Shown here one piece after another: positions 8,930 through 17,368 of a stretch of DNA of 64,000 nucleotides. Each line of letters starts with the position of its first letter. The stretch's first letter is position 1. The notes beneath the pieces were generated by a model. It saw only the letters and a program-made list of their open reading frames with translations. It ran no database searches and had not been told where the DNA came from. The stretch lies in assembly GCA_040757595.1 (NCBI GenBank), contig JBFLWP010000006.1:62001-126000 (forward strand), written 5' to 3'. Source of the stretch: Nitrospirota bacterium. Lineage in GTDB: Bacteria > Nitrospirota > Nitrospiria > Nitrospirales > Nitrospiraceae. The position numbers were made by a program, and so were the translations under genes.

Positions 8930-9484
8930 ATGGGTAGGCAGTTGTTCCGGACGATCATCGTCATGGCGGCGCTCGCGCTCGGCATCCTCGCCCAGTCCGG
9001 GGAGGCGACGTGGGCGATGGGCTCGCGGCCGCCCGCTGTCGGTATGCCCGCCGAGGACTTCACGCTCACGGATCTCGCGGGGCGACCGCACCGGCTCAGC
9101 GAGTATCGCGGCAAGGTCGTGCTGTTGAACTTCTGGGCGACCTGGTGCAAGCCCTGCACGACCGAAATGCCCGCGATGCAGGCCGTGTACGACCGGTTGA
9201 AGGACCGGGACTTCGTGGTGCTGGCGGTCAACGAGCTCGAAGACGTACCCAAAGTGCGGGAGCACATCCGGACCTACGCCCACACCTTCCCCGTCCTGCT
9301 GGACACGGACAACCGGGTGGCGAACATGTACGGGGTCTTCGGGCTGCCGGTCAGCGTGTTCATTGACGAGTACGGCGTCGTGCAGGAGTACATCAAGGGC
9401 GGCTTGCTGACCGAGCAGAAGATCACCGAGACGGTCACCAGGCTGCAGGAGAAATCCGCGCCCAAGGCCGCCTCTTTGCGGTGA
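8930..9484 (+). CDS. TlpA/ResA-type thioredoxin, periplasmic, copy 1
   Basis: A membrane-tethered or secreted thioredoxin that most likely reduces disulfides in a partner in the periplasm. Residues 1-27 form a signal or anchor, the redox motif FWATWCKPCTTEMP has its CxxC at 73-76, and the cis-Pro loop is FGLPVSVFIDEYG. It is 184 residues long with a good AAGGAGAG ribosome site. Its stop codon overlaps the start of the second His-rich C-x-W-x-C gene (GTGA at 9481-9484), the same arrangement as the second tlpA-like gene. Family members act in cytochrome c maturation, sporulation or copper centre assembly; the context here argues for keeping the His-rich protein's cysteines reduced. Confidence 0.9.
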   Translation: MGRQLFRTIIVMAALALGILAQSGEATWAMGSRPPAVGMPAEDFTLTDLAGRPHRLSEYRGKVVLLNFWATWCKPCTTEMPAMQAVYDRLKDRDFVVLAVNELEDVPKVREHIRTYAHTFPVLLDTDNRVANMYGVFGLPVSVFIDEYGVVQEYIKGGLLTEQKITETVTRLQEKSAPKAASLR

Positions 9485-9792
9485 CGATGAACCGGAGCCT
9501 GAAACAGACTTTCGTCCTGGGCCTGGTCGCCGGGCTCCTGCTCCTGGGAGGGCTCGGGGCCGCTCAGGCGACCACCCACGCGCTGCACCATGCGCACCAC
9601 CAGGCCGCCACGCACGCGACCGCGTTCTGCTCGTGGCTCTGCGCGGCGGGGCAGGGCGCGGAGGCCCAGGCCGTCTGGCTGGCCGTGGACCGTGCGCCCT
9701 CGGCCCCGGCCGTGCTCTCCGTCGAGCAGGCGGTCTCCAGCCCGACGCTCCGCCTGACCCTCACCCGCGGCCCGCCCATCCTCTCCCGCTGA
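9481..9792 (+). CDS. Small His-rich C-x-W-x-C membrane protein, copy 2
   Basis: A 103-residue paralogue of the protein at 8466 in which the key residues align without gaps: HALHHAHHQ at 33-41, His45, and CSWLC at 50-54. It ends in TRGPPILSR. The N-terminal hydrophobic segment is residues 11-28. GTG at 9481 overlaps the thioredoxin stop by four bases, favouring coupled translation; ATG at 9487 is the alternative. Function unknown, probably metal binding at the membrane surface. Confidence 0.75.
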   Translation: MTMNRSLKQTFVLGLVAGLLLLGGLGAAQATTHALHHAHHQAATHATAFCSWLCAAGQGAEAQAVWLAVDRAPSAPAVLSVEQAVSSPTLRLTLTRGPPILSR

Positions 9793-9953
9793 GTCTCGTT
9801 TCCCCAACCGCAACGTGAATCCCAGTCGCTCCGGCCGTGCCCGGGAGCGTCCGGCCGTGCCGGACTCCCCGTGCTGCTCCGGAACGACCGGGCGCGACCG
9901 CTCGCAGGCCGGGGCCTGCTTGCGGCGCGGAAGATTCTGTGAAAGGAGAGGAC

Positions 9954-11048
9954 GTGAACCGACAATTCAGTCGCATCGTTTCCGGTCTTTTGATCGGCCT
10001 GGCTGCGGCTTGGGCCGTCCAATTCCCCTCGCGAGCCGAGGCGGCCTGCGGCAGCGTGACTTGCTTCATCGTGATCGGGTCGCAGCAGCAGATTCCGCAA
10101 AAGGGCCTGCTGACCGTGAACATGTTCTATACCTTGACGCCCATGAGCTTGCAGAGCGGGACCACCGGCGTGATCCCGGCCGTCGATCAGGATCGGCGTC
10201 GGTTGATTTTGGACCACCATCGTGAGACCAGGACCATCACCCAGACCGCCACGTTGGACCTGAACTACGGCGTGACGGACCGGTTCGGAATCGAAGTCAC
10301 GATTCCGTACCTGAGTCGGTCGCACCACCACATTGACGGGCTCGGTGAGGCCAACGGGGGAGCGGGCAACAACATCGATTTCTACGACAACGGGCTCGGG
10401 GACACCAGGATCACTCTCAAGTACAACGTGCTGCCCACGCTCACCAGCATGGTCGTGACGGGGTTCGGGGTGGAGCTGCCCACCGGCAAGTACAACTCCC
10501 GGGACGCGGCGAACGGCGTGATGGAGGCGCCGACGCAGCTCGGCCGGGGCCAGGTCGGCCTGATCGGGTCCGTCTACCAGACCTATGAGCTGATTCCGCA
10601 CCGGCTGAACCAGTTCTCGTTCGCGAGCTACCGGCACACCTTCCGGAACAACGCCGGCTACCAGTTCGGCGACGAGTACACGTTGAACGCGGGGTTCAAC
10701 CTCGTCACGTTCCCCTGGCTCACGCTGACGAGCCAGGTCAACTACCGGTATCTGGTCCACGACAACATGAGCGCGTCGCTGTTCCGGTCCGCGACGCCGA
10801 GCGATACTCCCTATCCGGACGATCCGATCGCGATCGACCGCAACATCAAGGACCGGCGCGTGCCCAACACCGGCTCGACCTACCTGGCCTACACGCCCGG
10901 CTTCCAGATCAGCATCGACGACACGACCTCGCTGTATTTCTACTCCCAGATTCCAGTCGCGCGCGACTTCAACAACAACCTAGCCCAGGACGTGAGCTTC
11001 ACGTTCGGGCTCACGAAGTACTTCCAGCTCGTCAAGCCGTCGTCGTAG
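9954..11048 (+). CDS. Outer-membrane beta-barrel protein of transporter type
   Basis: A 364-residue exported protein whose mature part is an alternating polar/aromatic pattern typical of a barrel, for example TATLDLNYGVTDRFGIEVTI, GFGVELPTGKYNSRD and FNLVTFPWLTLTSQVNYRYL, ending in a strand SFTFGLTKYFQLV. It resembles outer-membrane proteins annotated loosely as phenol meta-pathway (MetA-like) transporters. The signal peptide cleaves near SRAEAACGS and two Cys (about 36 and 41) lie at the mature N terminus. GTG 9954 is chosen because AAAGGAGAG lies six bases upstream. Placed between the thioredoxin/His-rich pair and tonB, it may be the outer-membrane partner of the island, but the substrate is unknown. 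Confidence 0.75.
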   Translation: MNRQFSRIVSGLLIGLAAAWAVQFPSRAEAACGSVTCFIVIGSQQQIPQKGLLTVNMFYTLTPMSLQSGTTGVIPAVDQDRRRLILDHHRETRTITQTATLDLNYGVTDRFGIEVTIPYLSRSHHHIDGLGEANGGAGNNIDFYDNGLGDTRITLKYNVLPTLTSMVVTGFGVELPTGKYNSRDAANGVMEAPTQLGRGQVGLIGSVYQTYELIPHRLNQFSFASYRHTFRNNAGYQFGDEYTLNAGFNLVTFPWLTLTSQVNYRYLVHDNMSASLFRSATPSDTPYPDDPIAIDRNIKDRRVPNTGSTYLAYTPGFQISIDDTTSLYFYSQIPVARDFNNNLAQDVSFTFGLTKYFQLVKPSS

Positions 11049-11100
11049 CGTCTGCGGGAGGAAAGTTCGAATGCGCATCAGTTGAAACGAGGAGCGAGGC

Positions 11101-12144
11101 GTGAACGCAGCGGCGCAGACAAGGGGGGAAGCTCGGTCCCACGTCCAGGGGTGGACGGCTTCCGTCCTGTTCCACGGCCTGGCTGTGGCAGGGGCGGTCT
11201 TTCTCTTGAGTGACTTGCGCTTGGTCCCGAAGCCGGAGCCGTTCAAGTGGAACGTGGCGCTGGTGGAGCGTCCCAAGTCCAAGCCGATGGACCAGCCTGT
11301 CCAGACCCAGTCCAAGCCGGCCCCGGCGAAAAGGACTCCGGTTGCGCCGCAACCGGTCGAGCCGGAGCCCGTTGTGCAGACCGTTGCGACGGTGGAGACA
11401 GTCAAGCCGGTCATCCGGGAGACTGCCATTCAGGAGACTCGTGAGGTGGCGCCGGTCGTGCGGAAGACCGTCCCTGTCACGACGACGGTGGCTCAACCGG
11501 CCCAGACCATCCGGACCGTGGGGCCGTCCCGGCCGGCGATGACTGAGACCGTGACGGCAGGAGCCCCTGCCGTGACTCAAGCGATACGGGCGCCCAGCCA
11601 GCCGGCCGGCACCACGACGGTCGTGGAGGCTGAGCCGGCGGCTCCCGCAGTCCAGCAGCCGGTGGCGATGCAGACCGCCCCGCAGGTACTGGCTCGGGCC
11701 GAGACGACTCCTCTTCCCGGGAGCCGGCTTGTTGTCAAGGAGGAGCCGGCTCCGGTGCCGGTCGCACGGGAAACGGAAGCGGCCCAATCGTCACCGGTCA
11801 TCCAAGAGGCGACGGTCCGCGCACTGCCGGTCCGACCCGCACCAGCGGCGAAAGCCGATTACGGCTGGTTGGCGCAGTCGCTGTGGGATCGGGTCGCGCG
11901 CATCAAGCGCTATCCGCACCAGGCCCGGGCCCGGCACTTGGAGGGGAGAGTCGTGGTGCGGGCGGTGATCCGGGAAGACGGGCATCTCGGAACCGTCGAG
12001 GTGGCGGAGAGCTCCGGCCATACGATCCTGGACGACGATGCGCTGGAGATCATCAGGCGGGCCTGCCCGCTGAAGCTCCGGTATCCGCTCGGCCGCCCGG
12101 AAGTGGTCGTGCAGGTGCCGATCCACTACCGGTTGGAACGGTAA
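11101..12144 (+). CDS. tonB: TonB energy-transducing protein
   Basis: Couples the inner-membrane proton gradient to outer-membrane receptors. The 347-residue protein has one N-terminal membrane anchor (about residues 18-36), a long Pro/Val/Glu-rich periplasmic spacer, and a C-terminal TonB domain (about 255-347) with SLWDRVARIKRYPHQARARH, LEGRVVVRAVIREDGHL and a C-terminal VVQVPIHYRLER. No exbB or exbD lies in the window, so these must be elsewhere. It starts with GTG after GAGGAG and sits 52 bp behind the barrel gene, ahead of the receptor at 14446, which it presumably energises. Confidence 0.9.
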   Translation: MNAAAQTRGEARSHVQGWTASVLFHGLAVAGAVFLLSDLRLVPKPEPFKWNVALVERPKSKPMDQPVQTQSKPAPAKRTPVAPQPVEPEPVVQTVATVETVKPVIRETAIQETREVAPVVRKTVPVTTTVAQPAQTIRTVGPSRPAMTETVTAGAPAVTQAIRAPSQPAGTTTVVEAEPAAPAVQQPVAMQTAPQVLARAETTPLPGSRLVVKEEPAPVPVARETEAAQSSPVIQEATVRALPVRPAPAAKADYGWLAQSLWDRVARIKRYPHQARARHLEGRVVVRAVIREDGHLGTVEVAESSGHTILDDDALEIIRRACPLKLRYPLGRPEVVVQVPIHYRLER

Positions 12145-12176
12145 AGCTCGGACAGGTGTCCAAGGAGGTTCCAATC

Positions 12177-13484
12177 ATGGTCAGCCGACGCGGATGGAAG
12201 TCGCTCATAGGGGCTGGCTTGGCCGCCCTCGGTGGGGCGGCCCTGGCTGTGGCCGCAGAGCCGATCCCGCCGAATGCCGAGCTCGCCTTGGGCCAGAAGG
12301 TGACCGTCGAACACCAGGCGAAATCCGTCACGGGGCCCTCGGTGGCTGTTGACGAGCGGGGCACGGTGCACCTGGCCTGGATGCAGGAGGACAGGCAGAA
12401 CGGCCAGGAGGTGCGCTCGGTCCGTTATGCCCGGATGAGCCAGCCGAGTGCGTCCTTGGGCACGGCCGTTCAAGTCAACCGGCCGGAGGAGTCCCCCTAC
12501 TGGCGCCAGGAGGCTCCGGCCCTGGCGGTGAGCGGCGACGCGGTGTTCCTCACCTGGGCCTCGACCCATCCGAAGGCCGGCCCCGACAAGCCCTTCGCCA
12601 GCGAGCTGCGCCTCAGCCGATCCACGGACGGCGGGCAGACCTTCCTGCCCTCCGTGCTCGTGAACGACGACGGCCAAGCCATCGTGCACAGCTTCGATGC
12701 GCTGCGCCTCGGGCCGGACGGCACCCTCCACGTTTCCTGGATCGACGGGCGCGAGGGGAAGAAGGAGCCGGGGACCTACGCCGCGCGATCCGGCGACCAC
12801 GGGCGGACGGTCGGCAAGAACCGGAAGGTGGACGAGAACACCTGCGTCTGCTGCCGGACCTCCCTGACGACCGCGCCGGACGGCACGGTCTATCTCGCCT
12901 GGCGGAAAATCTTCGAAGGGAACGTGCGGGAAACCGTCGTCGCCCGTTCGAACGACGGAGGACGCATCTTTTCGGAACCGGTGGTCGTCGGCCACGACCG
13001 ATGGGTCTTTCCCGGCTGTCCGCACCGGCCGGCGTCGATTGGGGTGGACCGGCAGGGCCGGCTCTACGTCGTCTGGTACACGGAGGGGGCCGACGAGACC
13101 CCTGCGATTTACCTGGCCTACTCCGACGACGGAGGCCGGACCTTTTCGGCCAAGCGGGCCCTGAACGTCTCCAGGGGAACCTTCCCCGACCATCCGCAAA
13201 TGGCGGTGGACGGCCAGGGTCGCCTCCTCGTGGTCTGGGAGGAGCAATCGCCGGTTCGGCGCGAGGTGGTGCTGAGCTACTCGCCTGACCGGGGCGCGAC
13301 TTTCAGCAAACCGGTGAGACTGAACGAGAAGAAGGGGCAGAGCCCGGTCGTGGCGGTGAATGAGCAGGGGCTGGTGGCCATGGCCTGGCTGGAGCATGCG
13401 ATGCCCGGCCACAAGACGGTGATCCAGACGGCGCAGCTCCCTTCGCAGCGGACCGCATTGAATGCCCCCATGGACTCGCAGTGA
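12177..13484 (+). CDS. Secreted BNR/sialidase-like beta-propeller with CxCC motif
   Basis: A 435-residue exported protein (signal peptide about 1-26) built from repeated Asp-box (BNR) blades such as SRSTDGGQTFLPS, ARSNDGGRIFSEP, AYSDDGGRTFSAK and SYSPDRGATFSKP, which form a six-bladed sialidase-type propeller. No sialidase catalytic set is evident. It instead carries ENTCVCCRTSL and, about 60 residues on, VFPGCPHRPASI. This CxCC plus GCPxxP pair looks like a metal or redox site rather than a glycosidase pocket. It follows tonB by 32 bp with an AAGGAGG site and its stop overlaps the next thioredoxin gene (TGATG). The role is unknown; metal transfer is an inference. Confidence 0.75.
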   Translation: MVSRRGWKSLIGAGLAALGGAALAVAAEPIPPNAELALGQKVTVEHQAKSVTGPSVAVDERGTVHLAWMQEDRQNGQEVRSVRYARMSQPSASLGTAVQVNRPEESPYWRQEAPALAVSGDAVFLTWASTHPKAGPDKPFASELRLSRSTDGGQTFLPSVLVNDDGQAIVHSFDALRLGPDGTLHVSWIDGREGKKEPGTYAARSGDHGRTVGKNRKVDENTCVCCRTSLTTAPDGTVYLAWRKIFEGNVRETVVARSNDGGRIFSEPVVVGHDRWVFPGCPHRPASIGVDRQGRLYVVWYTEGADETPAIYLAYSDDGGRTFSAKRALNVSRGTFPDHPQMAVDGQGRLLVVWEEQSPVRREVVLSYSPDRGATFSKPVRLNEKKGQSPVVAVNEQGLVAMAWLEHAMPGHKTVIQTAQLPSQRTALNAPMDSQ

Positions 13485-14041
13485 TGATCCGGTGCGTCCT
13501 TCGTCCTTTTTTACGGTTGACCCTCTGGCTCGGGCTGGCGGGATTTCTGATCGGGTCGCTCTCCGCGGCCGGACCGACCGTGGATCCGCTGGTTGCGCTC
13601 AAGATCAGCCGGGCCGGAGCAGGAGTGGAGACGCCGGCCTTTAGCCTGAATCAGCTTGACGGGTCGGTGGTCCGCTCTCAGGACCTGGCCGGCAAGGTCC
13701 TGCTGCTCAACTTCTGGGCGACCTGGTGCGGGCCGTGCAAGGAGGAGATGCCGTCGCTGGATCGGCTGCGGCGACAGTTCGATCCACGGGAGTTCGTGCT
13801 GCTCGCGGTGACGGCGGATCGGCAGCGGGACGGGATCAAGGCCTTCTTGAAGCATCTGGGGCTGGATATTCCCGTGCTGTTCGACGAAGGCCAAGAAGTC
13901 TCCGCGGCCTTCATGGTGCGGGGCCTTCCCACGACCGTGCTGATCGGGAAGGATGGAAAGACCGTCGGGCGGGCTGTGGGCCCCCGTGCCTGGGACAGTC
14001 CCGAAGCCGTCGCCCTGGTCTCCAGCCTCGTGCGCCAATGA
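13484..14041 (+). CDS. TlpA/ResA-type thioredoxin, periplasmic, copy 2
   Basis: A 185-residue paralogue of the thioredoxin at 8930. It has an N-terminal membrane segment (11-29), a thioredoxin fold with NFWATWCGPCKEEMPS (CxxC at 82-85) and a cis-Pro in RGLPTTVLIGKDG. The ATG at 13484 shares bases with the stop of the BNR gene, and its own stop overlaps the ATG of the third His-rich gene by four bases (14038-14041). This tight chaining suggests coupled translation of propeller, thioredoxin and His-rich protein. Likely a reductant for Cys residues in one of these partners. Confidence 0.9.
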   Translation: MIRCVLRPFLRLTLWLGLAGFLIGSLSAAGPTVDPLVALKISRAGAGVETPAFSLNQLDGSVVRSQDLAGKVLLLNFWATWCGPCKEEMPSLDRLRRQFDPREFVLLAVTADRQRDGIKAFLKHLGLDIPVLFDEGQEVSAAFMVRGLPTTVLIGKDGKTVGRAVGPRAWDSPEAVALVSSLVRQ

Positions 14042-14346
14042 AACGGCTGATCCCATACCTGATTCTGGGGCTGGTGGCGGTCCAGGTCATCCTGGCTGTC
14101 GCCGCGGCTGCCTGCCTTTTCGACCATGCGGCGTCCCACCATGCAGGCCATCACCACCAGTCCAAGGCCCACTCCACACTCTGTGCCTGGGCCTGTCAGG
14201 CGAACCCCGGTTCTGGCTTCGCCGAGACTGCCCTGCCGGTCCAGCCGATCCTGCTCGCGCTGTTCTTTCTGTCCGTCTCCGTTTCCACCCTGTCTGGGTT
14301 CCGCCTCTATCATCTCGCTCCCCGCGGCCCGCCCTTCCTCGACTGA
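14038..14346 (+). CDS. Small His-rich C-x-W-x-C membrane protein, copy 3
   Basis: A 102-residue member of the family at 8466. It has an N-terminal helix (6-27), a His cluster HHAGHHHQ at 34-41, CAWAC at 49-53, a second hydrophobic helix (about 68-88) and the closing APRGPPFLD. The second helix shows these proteins can span the membrane twice, with the His/Cys loop between the helices. ATG overlaps the thioredoxin stop (ATGA). Function unknown. Confidence 0.75.
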   Translation: MKRLIPYLILGLVAVQVILAVAAAACLFDHAASHHAGHHHQSKAHSTLCAWACQANPGSGFAETALPVQPILLALFFLSVSVSTLSGFRLYHLAPRGPPFLD

Positions 14347-14376
14347 CCGCGTCGTCACTCATCCCCGAAAGCAGGC

Positions 14377-14428
14377 AGCGAACAGCTAGTAGCACTGTGC
14401 TGTTCGCTACTCGCCGCTCGCTATTTTT
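14377..14428 (+). terminator. Hairpin element R1 with T-tract
   Basis: Perfect 10-base arms AGCGAACAGC (14377-14386) and GCTGTTCGCT (14399-14408), then a related half-word and T5 at 14424-14428. The same 10-mer pair is used at 61459-61534. It could end or attenuate transcription between the His-rich gene and the receptor gene. Confidence 0.5.
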
Positions 14429-14445
14429 GAAACGAGGAGGAGCGT

Positions 14446-16782
14446 ATGACCGCGTGCGTCGTTCGTCGCGGCCTGATTCTGGCCGTATTGTTCATGAGTT
14501 CGTGGATTTGGTGGGACGGGCCGAGCTGGGCTCAGGAGCAGACTCCTGTTCCCCAGCCCCAGGCGGAGAAGGCCCGACGGAAGGAGAAACTGGAAAAGCA
14601 ACTGAAGCAGATCCTGGAGGAGCTGGACGAGCTTCAGCATGAGGAGCAGCCGGCCGAGGGCGGGCGGGCTCCCGAAGGCCCCAGCATCATCAAGGGCCGG
14701 GTCGAGCCGGAAGAGCCGGGCGCCGCGCCGGAAATGGAACTGACGGATGTGAGCATCGTCAGCGATCGCATTCAGAAGCATCCGGAGGGTATCTCGCTCT
14801 CGACAGCCCCCCGATCCGAATATGATTCCCAGCCCACGCGACACATGCGCGAGTCCTTGGAGTCGCTGCCCGGCGTGATCGTCCGACAAGCGAACGGGCC
14901 TCGAGATTTTAGCATCTCGATTCGCGGCTCAGGGGTCAAGACCACGTTCGCGATCAGAGACCTCAAAATGTACGAAGACGGGATCATCCAAACGCAGTCC
15001 GATGGGTTGAGTCGAATGGACCTGCACGATCCGTGGTTTATGAAGAGCGTGGAGGTCACCCGAGGCGCGTCCTCTTCGCTGTACGACAACTATGCGCTGG
15101 GGGGGATGGTGCATTTTAAGACTCGGCGTGGCCGCGACATCAACGGCGCGGAGTCGTTCTTCGGCGTCGGCTCGTACGGCTTTCAGAAGTATGCCTTTGC
15201 CGCCGGTCAGGAGACCAAGAACACCGATATCGCCATGTTCGCCAGCCAGGTGGCTGAGGACGGGTACATCCAGCACAGCGGCTACACCACCCAAAGCCTC
15301 AATTTCAATTTCCGCTTCAAAATCGACGACAAGCAAAGCCTCTACTTCAAGGCCATCACGAATTGGCTCGACACGCAGGTGCCGACCCGGTTGACGCTCG
15401 CGCAGTTTGCGAGCAATCCACGGCAGGCCGGCGGGACCACGTGCACCTCCACGTCTTGCAACAATGCCTTGCTCTTGGGACAGCGGCGGCTGGACCGGAG
15501 GACGATCATCGGCGGCTTCTACGAGCGACAGCTCAATGCCAACACCGTGCTGACGGTGGAAGCCGATTACGATGTCAAGGATATCCATCAGACGTTCTCG
15601 CAAATCAACGACGCCGTGAATCCCAACTGGAAGCATTACGCCGACCTGCGGCACGACGGGCGCCTGGCGGGCATGCCGCTCAAAAGCTATGTCGGGTTTT
15701 TCGTCAACAACATGGAACAGGACTCGAACTCTTTTGCCAATTCCAACGACGGCACCGGTACGCGGGGAGTCCTGCGGCAAAACAGCCGCGGCACGATTCG
15801 GAATATCGGCGGGCGTTTTCGCGAGGAATTGGAGTTCGCGCCGAAATGGACCTTGGCGGCCGGGTTGGGGTACGAGCAATCAATCGTGAGCGTGCAGGTC
15901 ATCAGCTACTCGTCGGCGGGAGCCCTCAGTAGTCGGGCGAATGCGGACCGCACCTTTGACAATTGGGCGCCGGAAATGTCCCTGACCTGGAAGCCGGCCG
16001 AGGGCTACAGGCACTGGGTTCGAGCGTCCACAGGCTACGGGATACCGGGATTTAGCAATCTGACTACCGATCCCTTCACCGGCCTGGCCGGCACGAACTT
16101 CAATCTCAAACCGCAGAAAAACCTGAACCTGGAAATCGGCACCGACTCGAAACTCGCCAAGGATCTCTCAGTCCAACTCGTCGGATATTGGATCTTCTTC
16201 AAGGACGAAATCATCTCCCAAGTCGTGTCGTCGACGGGCGGGACGGCGTCCATCAACGCCGATGGGTCGGAATACCGAGGTATCGAACTCAGCTACGACT
16301 GGCGCCCCTTGGCCGGGTGGCGATTCTCGGGTGCCTATACGCACGTGACCGGCACGTACACGAATTTCAAGGACAGGTTTCTGGTGAACGGCGTGCCGAC
16401 GGACTTCGTGCGAGACGGGAAACTGGTCCCCAACGTGGTGCGAAACGTGCTCAACTTCAAGGAAGAGTACGATCACCCGTCTGGATGGGGGGGCTGGTTC
16501 GAGACAAGCTACTGGGACAGTTATTTCCTCAACAACGCCAATACAGTCGGCGCGCCGGCCTACTGGTTGATGAATGCCAATATTCACAAGAACTTTGAGT
16601 TCATGAACAATTCCTATGTTCGGTTCGCCAAGTTCTACTTCGAGCTGGACAACATTGCCGACAAAACCTACGTGGCCTCCGGCAACGTGGTTGCGGATAG
16701 CACGCCCGATGCCAGCAAGACGCTGTTCTTCGCCGGCTATGGGCGGGCCATCTACGCAGGCCTGACGCTGGGGTTCTTCTAA
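14446..16782 (+). CDS. TonB-dependent outer-membrane receptor (full length)
   Basis: A 778-residue receptor that would import a chelated ligand with TonB energy. After the signal peptide (cleavage near SWAQEQ) there is an unusual charged coiled-coil stretch (about 39-68, KARRKEKLEKQLKQILEELD) and then the plug domain: MRESLESLPGVIVRQANGP, ISIRGSGVKTTFAIR, VEVTRGASSSLYDNYALGG. The remainder is a 22-strand-type barrel ending in the aromatic strand RAIYAGLTLGFF. No periplasmic signalling domain is seen. AGGAGG precedes the ATG. A plug-only partial copy follows at 16794. The ligand is unknown; the His/Cys-rich neighbours suggest a metal complex. Confidence 0.9.
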   Translation: MTACVVRRGLILAVLFMSSWIWWDGPSWAQEQTPVPQPQAEKARRKEKLEKQLKQILEELDELQHEEQPAEGGRAPEGPSIIKGRVEPEEPGAAPEMELTDVSIVSDRIQKHPEGISLSTAPRSEYDSQPTRHMRESLESLPGVIVRQANGPRDFSISIRGSGVKTTFAIRDLKMYEDGIIQTQSDGLSRMDLHDPWFMKSVEVTRGASSSLYDNYALGGMVHFKTRRGRDINGAESFFGVGSYGFQKYAFAAGQETKNTDIAMFASQVAEDGYIQHSGYTTQSLNFNFRFKIDDKQSLYFKAITNWLDTQVPTRLTLAQFASNPRQAGGTTCTSTSCNNALLLGQRRLDRRTIIGGFYERQLNANTVLTVEADYDVKDIHQTFSQINDAVNPNWKHYADLRHDGRLAGMPLKSYVGFFVNNMEQDSNSFANSNDGTGTRGVLRQNSRGTIRNIGGRFREELEFAPKWTLAAGLGYEQSIVSVQVISYSSAGALSSRANADRTFDNWAPEMSLTWKPAEGYRHWVRASTGYGIPGFSNLTTDPFTGLAGTNFNLKPQKNLNLEIGTDSKLAKDLSVQLVGYWIFFKDEIISQVVSSTGGTASINADGSEYRGIELSYDWRPLAGWRFSGAYTHVTGTYTNFKDRFLVNGVPTDFVRDGKLVPNVVRNVLNFKEEYDHPSGWGGWFETSYWDSYFLNNANTVGAPAYWLMNANIHKNFEFMNNSYVRFAKFYFELDNIADKTYVASGNVVADSTPDASKTLFFAGYGRAIYAGLTLGFF

Positions 16783-16793
16783 CGGAGGAAGCC

Positions 16794-17219
16794 GTGAGCA
16801 TACTGAATCGGGCCATGATGGTCTCAACAGGCTGTGCACTCGTCTGTATCAGCGGCTGCCTGCTCGCTGGCCAGGGATGGGCGCAGGAAGCTTCTGCCCG
16901 GGATCGCGCAGCGGCTCGCACCGAGCGGATCAAAGCACTCCAGGCGCAGGCGGCCCGCATCCAGAAAGAGTTGGAGGCGATGAGGCGGGTGGAAGTCAAA
17001 GAGAAGCCGGCGGCTGCCAGGCAAGGGCCGCCGACCGCGAAGCCGCTCGATGGCGTCACGCGATCGGCGGCTGCACGGGAGGAGTTCACCGAGCAGCCGA
17101 CCAGGCACATGCGGGAGTCGCTGGAGTCCCTGCCGGGCACGACGGTTCGGCAAGGCGATGGACCTCGCGACTTCAACATCTCGATCCGCGGGTCCGGCGC
17201 CAATGCCGGTTCGAGGTAG
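16794..17219 (+). CDS. Truncated TonB-receptor paralogue (signal, coiled coil and start of plug only)
   Basis: This 141-residue reading frame repeats the layout of the upstream receptor's N terminus: signal peptide (about 1-30), charged helix (42-66, TERIKALQAQAARIQKELEA) and the plug start QPTRHMRESLESLPGTTVRQ (101-120), then DFNISIRGSGANAGSR and a stop. The barrel is absent; downstream sequence in no frame resumes it. It keeps a good GGAGGAA ribosome site, 11 bp behind the receptor stop. It may be a decayed duplicate or a small periplasmic plug-like protein in its own right. Conservation of the 35-residue plug block argues for recent duplication or retained function. Confidence 0.6.
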   Translation: MSILNRAMMVSTGCALVCISGCLLAGQGWAQEASARDRAAARTERIKALQAQAARIQKELEAMRRVEVKEKPAAARQGPPTAKPLDGVTRSAAAREEFTEQPTRHMRESLESLPGTTVRQGDGPRDFNISIRGSGANAGSR

Positions 17220-17368
17220 GCCCGGTTTGGGAAGAAGCAGCACGGGGGACGACCGTGACGGGGCTGCCTGTCAGCCACGGCGACTGTAGCATGCGTGAGC
17301 ATCCGCCAGTAGACAAGCTGCGGAAGGCCGCGCTAGAGTCCCGCCAACCTAGCTCGGAGGTGACTCGC

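Noticed and set aside
8930-14041. TlpA-like genes as part of a cytochrome c maturation (ccm) operon
   Set aside because: No ccm genes are nearby; both thioredoxins are instead overlapped by His-rich genes.
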